64,000 nt of DNA from an uncultured Bacteroides sp. GTDB taxonomy: Bacteria; Bacteroidota; Bacteroidia; Bacteroidales; UBA932. The translations under genes were made by a program, and so were the position numbers. The notes below the pieces were generated by a model. That model had not been told where the DNA came from. It searched no databases and worked only from the letters and a program-made list of their open reading frames with translations. Below, piece by piece: positions 15,363-24,785 of the stretch (positions are counted from its first letter, which is position 1; each line of letters opens with the position of its first letter). The stretch spans positions 1 to 64,000 of the forward strand of contig CAMCGB010000008.1 in the NCBI GenBank assembly GCA_945874355.1. Reading direction: 5' to 3'.

Positions 15363-16334
15363 CTAGAACTCGAAGTCGCTGCTTATCGACTCGTAGTTGT
15401 AAACTTTATGGATAATCTTGGCAAATACTTCAGTCATAGACACAATCTTGATCTTCGGGTCATCCTTGAGCTCGGGATGGGGGATGGTGTCGGTGATGAA
15501 GATTTCCGAGATGACGGAATCGTGAAGCCTCTGAAGGGCCTGGGCCGAGAAGATGCCGTGGGTGGCGCAGGCTCTTACCGATGCGGCGCCCTTGTTGATG
15601 AGCACCTCGGCGGCCTTGCACAGGGTGCCGGCGGTGTCGATCATATCGTCAACTATGATGATGTTCTTGCCTTCAACCTCGCCGATGGCTGTGATTGAGC
15701 CCACTACATTGGCCCTCTCGCGGGTCTTGTGGCAGATGATCACAGAAGCGTCCAGGGCCTTGGCGTAGGTGTTGGCCCTCTTTGCGCCGCCCATATCGGG
15801 AGCGGCAATCGCCAGATTCTCGATGCCCCGGCTCTTGATGTACGGGATGAACACCTTGCTTGCATAGATATGGTCCAGGGGAATGTCGAAAAAGCCCTGG
15901 ATCTGGTCTGCGTGCAGGTCGCAGGCCATCACCCTGTCAGCACCCGCAGCCCTGAGCAGATTGGCTACCAGTTTCGCTCCGATTGCCACCCTGGGGCGGT
16001 CTTTGCGGTCCTGACGGGCCCAGCCGAAGTAGGGGATTACGGCGATGACCTTGTCGGCCGAAGCTCTCTTGGCGGCGTCGATGGTGAGCAGGAGCTCCAT
16101 CAGATTGTCTGCAGGCGGAATGGTCGACTGAATGATGTAGACGGATGCGCCACGGACGCTCTCCGTAAACTTGGGCTGGAACTCACCGTCGCTGAAGGGA
16201 GTGACTTCAATCTGGCCGAGATGAAGCTCTTTCTCGTCTTCGTTCCTGAGGGCGTTGAGGTGGTCGATAACCTTGCGTGCAAAGTCTTCCGATGCGCGGC
16301 AAGCAAACAATTCCAATCTGTGCGAGTGTAACAT
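15363..16334 (-). CDS. prs: Ribose-phosphate pyrophosphokinase
   Basis: This 323-residue PRPP synthetase transfers pyrophosphate from ATP to ribose 5-phosphate, feeding purine, pyrimidine, NAD, His and Trp synthesis. Typical segments are FSDGEFQPKF near residue 48, the YFGWARQDRKDRPR flexible loop with catalytic Arg residues, the CDLHADQIQGFFD motif, and the PRPP-binding loop IIVDDMIDTAGT. It lies 21 bp after engB and 14 bp before the small membrane protein gene in a four-gene operon. Confidence 0.97.
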   Translation of the reverse strand: MLHSHRLELFACRASEDFARKVIDHLNALRNEDEKELHLGQIEVTPFSDGEFQPKFTESVRGASVYIIQSTIPPADNLMELLLTIDAAKRASADKVIAVIPYFGWARQDRKDRPRVAIGAKLVANLLRAAGADRVMACDLHADQIQGFFDIPLDHIYASKVFIPYIKSRGIENLAIAAPDMGGAKRANTYAKALDASVIICHKTRERANVVGSITAIGEVEGKNIIIVDDMIDTAGTLCKAAEVLINKGAASVRACATHGIFSAQALQRLHDSVISEIFITDTIPHPELKDDPKIKIVSMTEVFAKIIHKVYNYESISSDFEF

Positions 16335-16355
16335 AAGTTGGTGTATATATGGTTG

Positions 16356-16958
16356 TTAAAGTTCCTGAAGCACTCTCCCGATGTAGTCGAGAATCTCCTT
16401 TTTCCCCTTCCCCGTCCGGGACGAGCAGCACAATATGTCGGGCAGGACTTCCCAGCTTTCCGACAGAGCTTCGCGGTCCTTTTCCAAAGTCTGTTCGAGG
16501 ACTTTGGGGCCCTGCTTGTCGCATTTGGTCAGAATGATTGCGAAAGGGATGCCGTGCTCCCCGAGTTCGGCGATGAAGTCAAGGTCTATGCGTGTTATCT
16601 TATACCGGGAGTCTATCAGCACAAACAGCAGGGATAGCTCCCCGCTGCCTGTAATATACTCCCTGATGACCCTTTCGATATCTTCCCTCTCCGACTTGCT
16701 GCCCTTGGCGTATCCGTAGCCGGGAAGGTCCACCAGGTACCAGCTGTCGTTGATGAGAAAGTGGTTGATAAGCTTCGTCTTGCCCGGGGTAGAGGACGTC
16801 ATCGCCAACTTGCTGTTGTCACATAACATATTGATTAGAGATGACTTGCCTACATTGGACCGGCCTATGAAAGCGAACTCCGGCAGCTTCCTCGGATTCT
16901 TTTGGGAAACCTTGGTGCTGCTTGAAGCGAAAACTGCCTTTGTTATCTTCATGGACAC
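16356..16958 (-). CDS. engB: Ribosome biogenesis GTP-binding protein YihA/YsxC (EngB)
   Basis: This 200-residue single-domain GTPase acts in late 50S assembly. Motifs are G1 GRSNVGKSS, G3 DLPGYGYAKG (characteristic of the family) and G4 TKCDK. The ATG at 16958 is used here; a second in-frame ATG two codons later is equally possible. First gene of the operon engB-prs-orf84-der, transcribed from a TATATTTG box at 16986-16993 and divergent from xseA. Confidence 0.96.
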   Translation of the reverse strand: MSMKITKAVFASSSTKVSQKNPRKLPEFAFIGRSNVGKSSLINMLCDNSKLAMTSSTPGKTKLINHFLINDSWYLVDLPGYGYAKGSKSEREDIERVIREYITGSGELSLLFVLIDSRYKITRIDLDFIAELGEHGIPFAIILTKCDKQGPKVLEQTLEKDREALSESWEVLPDILCCSSRTGKGKKEILDYIGRVLQEL

Positions 16959-16985
16959 TTACGGGAATATGACTTTAATCGGGTG

Positions 16986-16993
16986 CAAATATA
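16986..16993 (-). promoter_or_regulatory. -7 box of the engB operon
   Basis: The minus strand reads TATATTTG, a perfect TAnnTTTG, 27 nt before the engB ATG. No clear -33 TTG is seen. It is interleaved with the xseA promoter in a 70-bp divergent gap. Confidence 0.55.
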
Positions 16994-17014
16994 GTAATTC
17001 TTTGCCATTTTTCT

Positions 17015-17022
17015 TATCTTTG
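17015..17022 (+). promoter_or_regulatory. -7 box of xseA, close to its start codon
   Basis: TATCTTTG ends 6 nt before the xseA ATG at 17029, so the message may be leaderless or nearly so. It probably also drives xseB and the glycogen cluster, which follow without clear further promoters. Confidence 0.5.
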
Positions 17023-17028
17023 TAACGT

Positions 17029-18132
17029 ATGGAGGAACTTGATTGCATAGACCTGCTCGATTTGCAGAACTGTCTCAAGGAAGGAATCTCGGAAATCTTT
17101 CCCTCGAGGGTTTGGGTGAGGGCCGAGATAGCCTCCATCCAGGCCAAGACCGGAGGCCATTGCTATATGGACCTGTGTCAGAGCGAGGGCGGCCTTCTGG
17201 TCGCAAAGGTCAAGGCCGTAATCTGGCGCAGCCGCTATGCCATAATAGCTTCCAAGTTCTCATCCGCTGCCGGCAAAGGGCTCGAACAGGGGATGGAAGT
17301 GCTTGTGAATGTCAGCGTAACCTACAGCGAGCTGTACGGCCTCACCCTTTCTGTCTATGATATCGAGCCGCGTTTCAGCCTTGGTGATGCCGCCCTTCAG
17401 CGCCGCAAGACCATCGAGGCCCTCGAGAAAGAGGGACTGATGGACCTGCAGAAAGGCCTGTGTGTGCCTTCCATCGCGAGGCGCTTTGCGGTCATTTCAG
17501 CTTCTGACGCCGCAGGTTACGGGGATTTCCAAAGGCATCTTCACCAAAACGAGTATTCTTTTGCCTTCCTGACGGAGCTTTTCCCTGCGGCAATGCAGGG
17601 AAAGGAGGCCCCGCAGAGCATAGCCGCCGCCCTCGAAGCCGTGGCCCTGCGCGCTGAAGAATTCGATGCCGCCCTGGTACTGCGGGGCGGGGGCTCCGCC
17701 CTGGACCTGGCCTGCTTTGACGACTACTCGCTGTGCCGCGCAATAGCCCTCTGCCCCCTCCCCGTGCTGACCGCCATAGGCCACGACCGCGACCTTCACG
17801 TGGCGGATATGGTCGCCTGTGATTATGTCAAGACCCCTACAGCCCTTGCGGACCGTTTCGTGGATGCGCTCTGCGCCGAGGAGCAGCAGCTGCTCTCATA
17901 CTCCCAGAGGCTGAAGCTGTGCTTCTCGCAGAGAATAGCCTCGATGCAGCAGAAGGTCGAGCTTCTCGCCTCCAGAATCAGCGCCGCCGACCCGCGCTCC
18001 ATACTCTCCAGAGGCTACTCGCTGGTGACCGACAGCCATTCGGTGGTGCTGAAAAGCGCCGCGGGCATCAGGAGCGGCGAGAGCCTGAAATTGCTCTTTG
18101 CCGACGGCAAGATTAACGTTACAGTAGATTGA
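17029..18132 (+). CDS. xseA: Exodeoxyribonuclease VII large subunit
   Basis: This 367-residue XseA is the catalytic subunit of exonuclease VII, which degrades single-stranded DNA. It has an N-terminal OB-fold (about 10-115; SRVWVRAEIAS, GHCYMDL) and a catalytic domain with AAGYGDFQ, RGGGSALDL, FDDY and AIGHDRD. A short coiled-coil region precedes the C-terminal SRGYSLV. It is slightly shorter than the usual 400-450 residues, mainly in the coiled coil. The stop is followed one base later by the xseB start. Confidence 0.95.
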   Translation: MEELDCIDLLDLQNCLKEGISEIFPSRVWVRAEIASIQAKTGGHCYMDLCQSEGGLLVAKVKAVIWRSRYAIIASKFSSAAGKGLEQGMEVLVNVSVTYSELYGLTLSVYDIEPRFSLGDAALQRRKTIEALEKEGLMDLQKGLCVPSIARRFAVISASDAAGYGDFQRHLHQNEYSFAFLTELFPAAMQGKEAPQSIAAALEAVALRAEEFDAALVLRGGGSALDLACFDDYSLCRAIALCPLPVLTAIGHDRDLHVADMVACDYVKTPTALADRFVDALCAEEQQLLSYSQRLKLCFSQRIASMQQKVELLASRISAADPRSILSRGYSLVTDSHSVVLKSAAGIRSGESLKLLFADGKINVTVD

Positions 18133-18133
18133 G

Positions 18134-18313
18134 ATGGAAGAATTCGATTACAACAAAGCAGTCGCTGAGCTCGAAGCGATGGTCCAGAGAGTTGAGGACC
18201 CCTCCGTCGGGCTCGACGAGATAGACAAATGCATCAAACGCTCCGCTGACCTTGTCAGGGAGTGCCGCACATATTTAAGAACACTGAAAACCAAAACGGA
18301 AGAAAATCTATGA
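18134..18313 (+). CDS. xseB: Exodeoxyribonuclease VII small subunit
   Basis: A 59-codon gene begins MEEFDYNKAVAELEAMVQRV and contains DEIDKCIKRSADLVRECRTYL, the typical paired helices of XseB. XseB coats the coiled coil of XseA and restrains the nuclease. It starts one base after the xseA stop and its own stop overlaps the glgB start by 4 bp (ATGA, 18310-18313). That links the nuclease genes to the glycogen cluster in one transcription unit. Confidence 0.93.
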   Translation: MEEFDYNKAVAELEAMVQRVEDPSVGLDEIDKCIKRSADLVRECRTYLRTLKTKTEENL

Positions 18314-20304
18314 CCCTCAAAGAAAAAGGCGCCTCGAGAAAAGTGAAGGCGATTTTCGAAACTGATCCCTGGCTGGAGCCCTACAAGGGAGCTATTCTCT
18401 CGCGTCACGAGCGTATCCTCTCGCAGCGCAAAAAGCTCACCGGAGACGGCCTTATGAGCCCGGGCATCAACAACCATCTTTACTATCCGCTCCATCGCGA
18501 AGGTCAGCAGTGGGTGCTCAGAGAGTGGGCTCCCAATGCCACCCGCATATTCCTGATCGGCGATTTCAACAATTGGAAAAGGACTGAAGGATACGCTTTT
18601 ACTCCGGTGGGAGAAGGCAATTGGGAGCTCAGGCTGCCCTCTATGTTCCTGCACCACGGGGACTTATACAAATTATGGATAGAATGGCCGGGAGGAGGAG
18701 CCGAGAGACTGCCTGCCTATGTGACCAGGACTGTCCAGGATCCGGAAACAAAGGTGTTCAGCGCCCAGGTATGGGACCCCGCCCCCTATGAATGGAAGCA
18801 CCGCAAGGTGGGAAGCAGGCCCAATCCGCTCATCTACGAATGCCATATAGGTATGAGCGGCGAAAAGGAGGAAGTCAGCACTTTCGAGCAGTTCCGCCTC
18901 GAGGTCCTTCCGCGGGTAAGCAAGCTGGGCTACAACGTCCTGCAGATAATGGCCCTGCAGGAGCATCCGTACTACGGCTCCTTCGGCTATCAGGTGTCCA
19001 ACTTCTTTGCCCTCAGCTCCCGCTTCGGCACTCCGGAGCAGTTCAAGGCCCTGGTCGATGACGCCCACGCAAGAGGCATAGCCGTGATTATGGACATAGT
19101 ACACTCCCACGCCGTCAGCAATGAGGCTGAGGGCTTGAGCAGGCTCGACGGACGGGACGACCTCTACTTCTATCCCGGTTCCAGGGGACATCATCCGGCC
19201 TGGGGTTCGAGGTGCTTCGATTACGGCAAGGATGAGGTAAAATACTTCCTGCTTTCGAACTGCAAATACTGGATGGAGGAGTACCACCTCGACGGCTTCC
19301 GTTTCGACGGAGTGACCAGTATGCTGTACTGGGACCACGGTCTGGGCAAGGCTTTCGGCGACTACTCCCTCTATTTCGACGGCGGAGTGGACGAGAACGC
19401 TGTCGAGTACCTCGCACTTGCCAATATGCTCATACACGAGATCGACCCCAAGGCAATCACCATAGCCGAGGATGTGAGCGGAATGGCGGGCCTCGCGGCT
19501 CCCTTTGCCGCCTGCGGCCTGGGCTTCGACTTCCGTATGGCTATGGGTATAGCCGACCACTGGATCAAATGGATCAAGGAGCTCAAGGACGAACAGTGGA
19601 GCATGGGCGGAATCTGGTATGAGCTGACCAACAAGCGCGCCGACGAGAGGACCATTTCCTATGCCGAATGCCACGACCAGGCCCTGGTGGGCGACAAGAC
19701 CATCATTTTCCGCCTGGTGGACAAGGATATGTACTGGTGCATGAGCCGCGACAAGCGCAATATGGTTGTGGACCGCGGACTGGCCCTCCACAAGATGATA
19801 AGGCTTGTGACCCTCGCTACCTGCGGAGGAGGCTACCTGAACTTTATGGGCAACGAATTCGGCCACCCCGAGTGGATAGATTTCCCCCGCGAAGGGAACG
19901 GCTGGTCATACAAGTATGCCCGCAGGCAATGGTCCCTCCAGGACAACCCGACACTCCTCTACGGAGCGCTGGGAAAGTTCGATGCAGAGATGATAAAATA
20001 TGTCAAAAGGGAAAAGACCCTTTCCGCTCCTTTGGTTCAACTTTATGTCGATGAACAGAGGAAAGTTTTGATTTTCAGCCGCGGAAATAGTATCTTTGCA
20101 TTCAATTTCAATCCGGTTTCGTCTTTTGACTCATTCCGCTTCCATGCTCCGGAAGGTGAATACAGGATGGAATTCAACTCTGACGAAGGCCGATTCGCGG
20201 GTTATTCACGTCTTGAGGACGGAAAAACTCACTTGACGCAGGAAGGCTCCCTGAGCCTCTACCTGCCCAGCCGTACGGCGATTGTATTGAAAAAGACAAA
20301 CTAA
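18310..20304 (+). CDS. glgB: 1,4-alpha-glucan branching enzyme, eukaryotic-type GH13_8
   Basis: This 664-residue enzyme moves alpha-1,4-glucan segments to alpha-1,6 positions in glycogen. A CBM48-like N-terminal domain (REWAPNATRIFLIGDFNNW, about 75-160) precedes the GH13 barrel. Catalytic residues are Asp333 in FRFDGVTSM, Glu387 in TIAEDVSG and Asp456 in ECHDQALVGD. The QEHPYYGSFGYQVSNFFA and VHSHA segments are those of the GH13_8 (eukaryote-like) group rather than the GlgB of enterobacteria. The start is the ATG overlapping the xseB stop; a longer frame opens at 18262 but runs through xseB. First enzyme of a five-gene glucan cluster. Confidence 0.95.
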   Translation: MTLKEKGASRKVKAIFETDPWLEPYKGAILSRHERILSQRKKLTGDGLMSPGINNHLYYPLHREGQQWVLREWAPNATRIFLIGDFNNWKRTEGYAFTPVGEGNWELRLPSMFLHHGDLYKLWIEWPGGGAERLPAYVTRTVQDPETKVFSAQVWDPAPYEWKHRKVGSRPNPLIYECHIGMSGEKEEVSTFEQFRLEVLPRVSKLGYNVLQIMALQEHPYYGSFGYQVSNFFALSSRFGTPEQFKALVDDAHARGIAVIMDIVHSHAVSNEAEGLSRLDGRDDLYFYPGSRGHHPAWGSRCFDYGKDEVKYFLLSNCKYWMEEYHLDGFRFDGVTSMLYWDHGLGKAFGDYSLYFDGGVDENAVEYLALANMLIHEIDPKAITIAEDVSGMAGLAAPFAACGLGFDFRMAMGIADHWIKWIKELKDEQWSMGGIWYELTNKRADERTISYAECHDQALVGDKTIIFRLVDKDMYWCMSRDKRNMVVDRGLALHKMIRLVTLATCGGGYLNFMGNEFGHPEWIDFPREGNGWSYKYARRQWSLQDNPTLLYGALGKFDAEMIKYVKREKTLSAPLVQLYVDEQRKVLIFSRGNSIFAFNFNPVSSFDSFRFHAPEGEYRMEFNSDEGRFAGYSRLEDGKTHLTQEGSLSLYLPSRTAIVLKKTN

Positions 20305-20310
20305 CATACT

Positions 20311-22254
20311 ATGGCATTCATCAAATTCAACAAGTCCGAACTTGTAAACCTTGCCTACTCGCTGAAGAGGGAGATTCTCAGCGCGAACAAGAGCGGCTCG
20401 TACTGCAACACGTCAATCCTGACCTGCAACACCCGCCGCTACCACGGTCTGCTGGCCGTGACGCTGGACCGTTTCGGCGGCGACCGCTTCCTTCTTCTCT
20501 CTGCTCTGGACGAAAGTCTGATTGTTTCAGGCAAGCAGTTCAATCTCGGTATCCACTGTTACGGCGATATCTACGAGCCCCGCGGACACAAGTACGTGGT
20601 GGATTTCAGCGCCGACCCGGTACCTTCCATCACCTATAAAGTCGGAGAGGTCATCTTCCGGAAGAGCATACTGCTCGCACCTGACCGCGACCAGGTTATG
20701 GTCCGCTACGACCTGCTCTCTTCTCCTTCGGGAGTGAAACTCATCATCAAGCCCTATCTTGCCTTCAGGAACATCCACGACCTTACCCATCGCAACCAGG
20801 AGGCGAACCTCTGGGGCTCTGAAATCCAGAACGGCGTCGCATACAGGATGTACGCCAACTTCCCCGACCTGAACATCCAGCTCAGCGACCCGAAAGCCAA
20901 GTATGAGGCTGCTCCTTACTGGAACTGCGGTATAGTTTACTCCGACGAGTACCGCCGCGGCTTCGACTGCAAGGAGGATCTGATGGTGCCCGGAAGCTTC
21001 GAAGTGGCTCTGGCCAAGGGCGGCAGCGTAGTGCTGTCGGCTTCCACGCTCCAGGAAGACCCTTCTGCCTTCAAACGCAGCTACAACAGCTACCTCAAGG
21101 CCGCAGGAGAAGTGACGGGCTATGATGAGGAGCTGCGCCGCTGCGCCGATTCCCTGATCACCGACCACAACTCCAGAAAGAAAATCAATGCCGGACTGAC
21201 CTGGATGTACACCGGACTCCTGCGCGAGACCCTTCTCTCGCTTGCCGGCCTTACCCTCTACGGGCTGAACGACCCGAAGATGTTCGAGGAGATCCTGGAC
21301 AACATCGTAGCCGACGAGCAGGAAAGGCTCTTCAGGCGCACCACCCAGGTGGAGGCCCCTCTGCTCTTTGTAAACGCTCTCCAGTCCTATATCAACTACG
21401 GCGCTTCCGAAAAGAGCGTATGGAAGAAATACGGAGTCATAGTAAAGGGTGTGCTCGAGAGCTACCTGCCCGGTGAGAGGGCCGAGATTTCGATGCAGCC
21501 CAACGGTCTGCTCTGGGCCCAGAAGGACGGAGTCGCCCTGTCCTGGATGAACGCCTATGTGAACGGCCAGCCCGTTACCCCCAGAGCCGGATACCAGGTG
21601 GAGACCAACGCTCTCTGGTACAATGCCATCTGCTTCGCCCTCGAAATGGAAGGCAAGTTCGGCCCCAAGAAGAGTTCTTTTGTTGCCAAGTGGACCCCTA
21701 TCCGCGATTTGGTGAAAGCTTCTTACCAGCCTATGTTCTGGAATCCCCAGAGAGGCTGTCTTGCCGATTATGTGGACAATGCCGGCCAGAATATGGACAT
21801 ACGTCCCAACCAGCTCTGTCCTCTCGCCTGCAAATATTCTCCCATAGACGAGGAGTTCTTCCCTTCAATCCTCAGGGTTGTGGACAATGAGCTCGTGACC
21901 GCACGGGGCATCAGGACCCTGTCGCCCCGCGACCCCAAGTACAAGGGCGTATATGAAGGCTCCCAGACCGAAAGGGACCTCGCTTATCACCAGGGAAGCA
22001 CAAGGCCCAGCCTGCTCGAACCTTACGTGAGAGTGAGCTTCCTCGTGAAGGGCGAGTCCTTCGTGAAGAAAGCCCAGTGGCTTGTGGAAGGCTTCTATGA
22101 GGATCTGGGCAAGCACGGAGTGGGTGCATTCTCTGAGCTTTATGACGCCGATCCCCCTCACGAGCCGCACGGAGCCATCAGCTCAGCCCTGAGCACCGCC
22201 GCCCTGCTTTCTGTCAACTATATGATAAATAAATTCAAGGAGGAAGGAAAATGA
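20311..22254 (+). CDS. Glycogen debranching enzyme (amylo-alpha-1,6-glucosidase type)
   Basis: This 647-residue protein has a GDE_N_bis-like N-terminal beta domain (about 1-250; NTSILTCNTRRYHGLL near the start). An (alpha/alpha)6 barrel of the amylo-alpha-1,6-glucosidase family (GDE_C, GH133-like) follows, with WMYTGLLRETLLSLAG, ALSWMNAY and AYHQGSTRPSLLEPY. It hydrolyses alpha-1,6 branch points after phosphorylase trimming. It starts 6 bp after glgB and overlaps the next gene by 4 bp. Bacteroidales often carry this enzyme next to a GT4 synthase and a GH57 protein, as here. Confidence 0.92.
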   Translation: MAFIKFNKSELVNLAYSLKREILSANKSGSYCNTSILTCNTRRYHGLLAVTLDRFGGDRFLLLSALDESLIVSGKQFNLGIHCYGDIYEPRGHKYVVDFSADPVPSITYKVGEVIFRKSILLAPDRDQVMVRYDLLSSPSGVKLIIKPYLAFRNIHDLTHRNQEANLWGSEIQNGVAYRMYANFPDLNIQLSDPKAKYEAAPYWNCGIVYSDEYRRGFDCKEDLMVPGSFEVALAKGGSVVLSASTLQEDPSAFKRSYNSYLKAAGEVTGYDEELRRCADSLITDHNSRKKINAGLTWMYTGLLRETLLSLAGLTLYGLNDPKMFEEILDNIVADEQERLFRRTTQVEAPLLFVNALQSYINYGASEKSVWKKYGVIVKGVLESYLPGERAEISMQPNGLLWAQKDGVALSWMNAYVNGQPVTPRAGYQVETNALWYNAICFALEMEGKFGPKKSSFVAKWTPIRDLVKASYQPMFWNPQRGCLADYVDNAGQNMDIRPNQLCPLACKYSPIDEEFFPSILRVVDNELVTARGIRTLSPRDPKYKGVYEGSQTERDLAYHQGSTRPSLLEPYVRVSFLVKGESFVKKAQWLVEGFYEDLGKHGVGAFSELYDADPPHEPHGAISSALSTAALLSVNYMINKFKEEGK

Positions 22255-23540
22255 AAGTTCTGATGTTCGGTTGGGAGTTTCCTCCCCATATCGCAGGAGG
22301 TCTCGGAACCGCCTGTGAGGGTATAGTCAAAGGCCTTGCCTACAACGGAGTCGAAGTGCTTTTCGTGATGCCGAAGGCGTCCGGAGACGAGGACCAGAGC
22401 TGCGCCACCATCATCAATGCCAGTGATGTTGCCGTCAGGGGTGTGAGCGACACCGTGGAAGAGTTCCTCGACAAGGTCAAGTTCATCAACGTGGACTCCA
22501 ACATAGTTCCCTACGTGGATCCCGACGAGTACTTCGAAGCCATCGAGACGATGAAGAAGAATCACGTCAGGCAGACTTCAGTGGGCTTCGGCCAGAAGTT
22601 CCAGTTCTCCGGCAAGTACGGCGCCAACCTTCTTGAGGAGGTGAGCCGCTACGCCCAGGTCGGAGGTACGATAGCTATGGAACATCAGGGCGAGTTTGAC
22701 GTCATCCACGCCCACGACTGGCTTACATACCTCGCCGGAATCGCGGCCAAGGAGCTGTCCGGCAAGCCTCTCGTAGTCCACGTGCACGCCACTTCATTCG
22801 ACCGCGGCACCGACGATATGGTGGACTCGAGAGTTTACGCCATCGAGAAAAGGGGTATGGAGGCCGCAGACAGGGTTGTGACCGTCAGCGACCTGACCCG
22901 CAATATAGTCATCAACAAATACGGCATCGACCCCGCCAAGGTGGTGACCGTCCACAACGCCGTGGATTTCAGCGGCAGGGACGATATCAGCGTGGAGAGG
23001 GGAGTGAAGGACAAGGTAGTGACCTTCCTCGGACGAATCACTTTCCAGAAGGGCCCCGAGTACTTCATCGAAGCCGCCGCCAAGGTCCTCAAAAGGACTC
23101 CCAACGTGCGTTTCGTGATGGCCGGAAGCGGAGATATGATGAACCGCGCAATACGTCAGGTGGCCCGTCTGGGCATCTCCGACCGCTTCCATTTCACCGG
23201 ATTCCTCCGCGGAAAGGAGGTGCAGAAGATGTTCGCGCTTTCTGATGTGTATATAATGCCTTCGGTTTCAGAGCCTTTCGGTATCTCGCCCCTGGAGGCT
23301 ATGCGCTCCAACGTGCCTTCGGTCATCTCTCACCAGAGCGGTGCCGCCGAAGTGCTCAAGTATGCCCTCAAGGTGGACTTCTGGGATGTGGATGCCCTTG
23401 CCAATGACATCTACGCCCTGCTCCAGTACCCTGCACTCGCGCATTTCGCCACGACCCAGGGCTTCGAGGAAGTGAATTCCCTGAAGTGGAACAATGCCAC
23501 CGCCAAGCTCAAGAAAGTTTATGAATCTGTAGTTAAGTAA
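22251..23540 (+). CDS. GT4-like glycogen/starch synthase (glycosyltransferase)
   Basis: This 429-residue GT-B glycosyltransferase has an N-terminal Rossmann half with the donor-side loop FPPHIAGGLGTACEGI. HAHDWLTYLAGI lies in the middle, and the C-terminal half contains FLGRITFQKGPEYFIEA and the E-x7-E-type motif SEPFGISPLEAMRS. In Bacteroidales such proteins sit between debranching enzyme and GH57 and are taken to be the glucan chain synthase. Nucleotide-sugar preference (UDP-, ADP- or GDP-glucose) cannot be read from sequence. Overlaps the debranching gene by 4 bp. Confidence 0.88.
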   Translation: MKVLMFGWEFPPHIAGGLGTACEGIVKGLAYNGVEVLFVMPKASGDEDQSCATIINASDVAVRGVSDTVEEFLDKVKFINVDSNIVPYVDPDEYFEAIETMKKNHVRQTSVGFGQKFQFSGKYGANLLEEVSRYAQVGGTIAMEHQGEFDVIHAHDWLTYLAGIAAKELSGKPLVVHVHATSFDRGTDDMVDSRVYAIEKRGMEAADRVVTVSDLTRNIVINKYGIDPAKVVTVHNAVDFSGRDDISVERGVKDKVVTFLGRITFQKGPEYFIEAAAKVLKRTPNVRFVMAGSGDMMNRAIRQVARLGISDRFHFTGFLRGKEVQKMFALSDVYIMPSVSEPFGISPLEAMRSNVPSVISHQSGAAEVLKYALKVDFWDVDALANDIYALLQYPALAHFATTQGFEEVNSLKWNNATAKLKKVYESVVK

Positions 23541-23557
23541 ATAATCTCCAACCCGAT

Positions 23558-24751
23558 ATGAAAAAATCAGTTTGCCTGTATTTTCAGGTCCATCAGCCTA
23601 CCAGACTCCGTCAGTATCGCTTTTTCGACATAGGAAAGGACTCCCATTACTATGACGACTTTGCGAACAGAACCATACTCAAAAGGATAGCTCAGAAGTG
23701 CTATCTCCCTATGAATGAGCTTCTTCTCGAAGCCATCAAGAGCTCCAAAGGCAAGCTCAAGCTCGCCTTCAGCATCTCCGGTTCGGCTCTCGAGCAGTTC
23801 GACCGCTATGCTCCCGAGGTGATTGACTCTTTCAAGGCTCTTGCCGAGACCGGAAGCGTGGAGTTCCTCTGCGAGACCTACAACCACTCCCTCGCTTCTC
23901 TGGGTTCCGCCCAGGAGTTCAAGCACCAGGTGACAAAGCACAAGGAGGCCGTCGAGAAGTACTTCGGAATTACTCCCAAGACCTTCCGCAACACCGAGCT
24001 CATCTACTCCGACGAGATCGGAAAGAGCGTCTATGAGCTGGGATTCAAGACTATGCTCACAGAAGGAGCCCGTCACATAATGGGATGGAGAAGCCCCAAC
24101 TACCTCTACAAGAGCGACGTGAAGAGCGGTTTGAAGCTCTTGCTGCGCAACTACTCGCTCAGCGACGACATTGCTTTCCGCTTCTCCGACAAGGGTTGGG
24201 GAGAGTGGCCTCTGACTGCCGAGAAGTACCTCGGATGGCTCAAGGAGTCAGAAGGAGAGATTGTGAACCTCTTTATGGACTACGAGACTTTCGGAGAGCA
24301 TCAGGATGCTTCCTGCGGTATTTTCGACTTTATGAAGGCTCTCTTCCGCCTGGTTGTGGCCGATGCCGACCTTGAGTTCGTGACCCCTTCAAGGGCTGCG
24401 ACCAAGCACCGCCCCGTAAGCGAGCTCGAAGTTCCCGAGGCCATTTCCTGGGCTGACGAGGAGAGGGATCTGTCCGCCTGGCTCGGAAACGAGCTCCAGC
24501 AGGATGCCTATAACAAGCTCTACGCCCTGGAAGAGAAGCTCGCTCTTGCCGACGATGCAGCCCTCTGGGCCGACTACGGACACCTTCAGGAGAGCGACCA
24601 CCTGTACTATATGTGCACCAAGTTCTTCTCCGACGGGGAGATTCACAGCCGCTTCAACCCCTATGACACTCCCTATGAGGCCTTCATCAACTATATGAAC
24701 GTACTCAGCGACTTCAGCATCAGGGTGGACAACGCAGTGGCCGAGAAATAA
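23558..24751 (+). CDS. GH57 family alpha-glucan-active enzyme (alpha-amylase type)
   Basis: This 397-residue GH57 protein has motif YFQVHQP near the N-terminus. The probable nucleophile is Glu147 in FRNTELIYSD and the probable acid/base Asp241 in FMDYETFGEH; both fit the GH57 (beta/alpha)7 barrel motifs. No signal peptide is present, so it acts on intracellular glucan. Likely roles are alpha-amylase or 4-alpha-glucanotransferase on glycogen, and the family does not separate these reliably. It is 17 bp downstream of the GT4 gene and 34 bp before the phosphorylase. Confidence 0.9.
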   Translation: MKKSVCLYFQVHQPTRLRQYRFFDIGKDSHYYDDFANRTILKRIAQKCYLPMNELLLEAIKSSKGKLKLAFSISGSALEQFDRYAPEVIDSFKALAETGSVEFLCETYNHSLASLGSAQEFKHQVTKHKEAVEKYFGITPKTFRNTELIYSDEIGKSVYELGFKTMLTEGARHIMGWRSPNYLYKSDVKSGLKLLLRNYSLSDDIAFRFSDKGWGEWPLTAEKYLGWLKESEGEIVNLFMDYETFGEHQDASCGIFDFMKALFRLVVADADLEFVTPSRAATKHRPVSELEVPEAISWADEERDLSAWLGNELQQDAYNKLYALEEKLALADDAALWADYGHLQESDHLYYMCTKFFSDGEIHSRFNPYDTPYEAFINYMNVLSDFSIRVDNAVAEK

Positions 24752-24785
24752 TCAGATTAGCAGTGTATTAATTTAATAGAAGAAA

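Noticed and set aside
18673..19866. 397-codon minus-strand frame within glgB
   Set aside because: It is antisense to a clear GH13 enzyme and has no start context or motifs.
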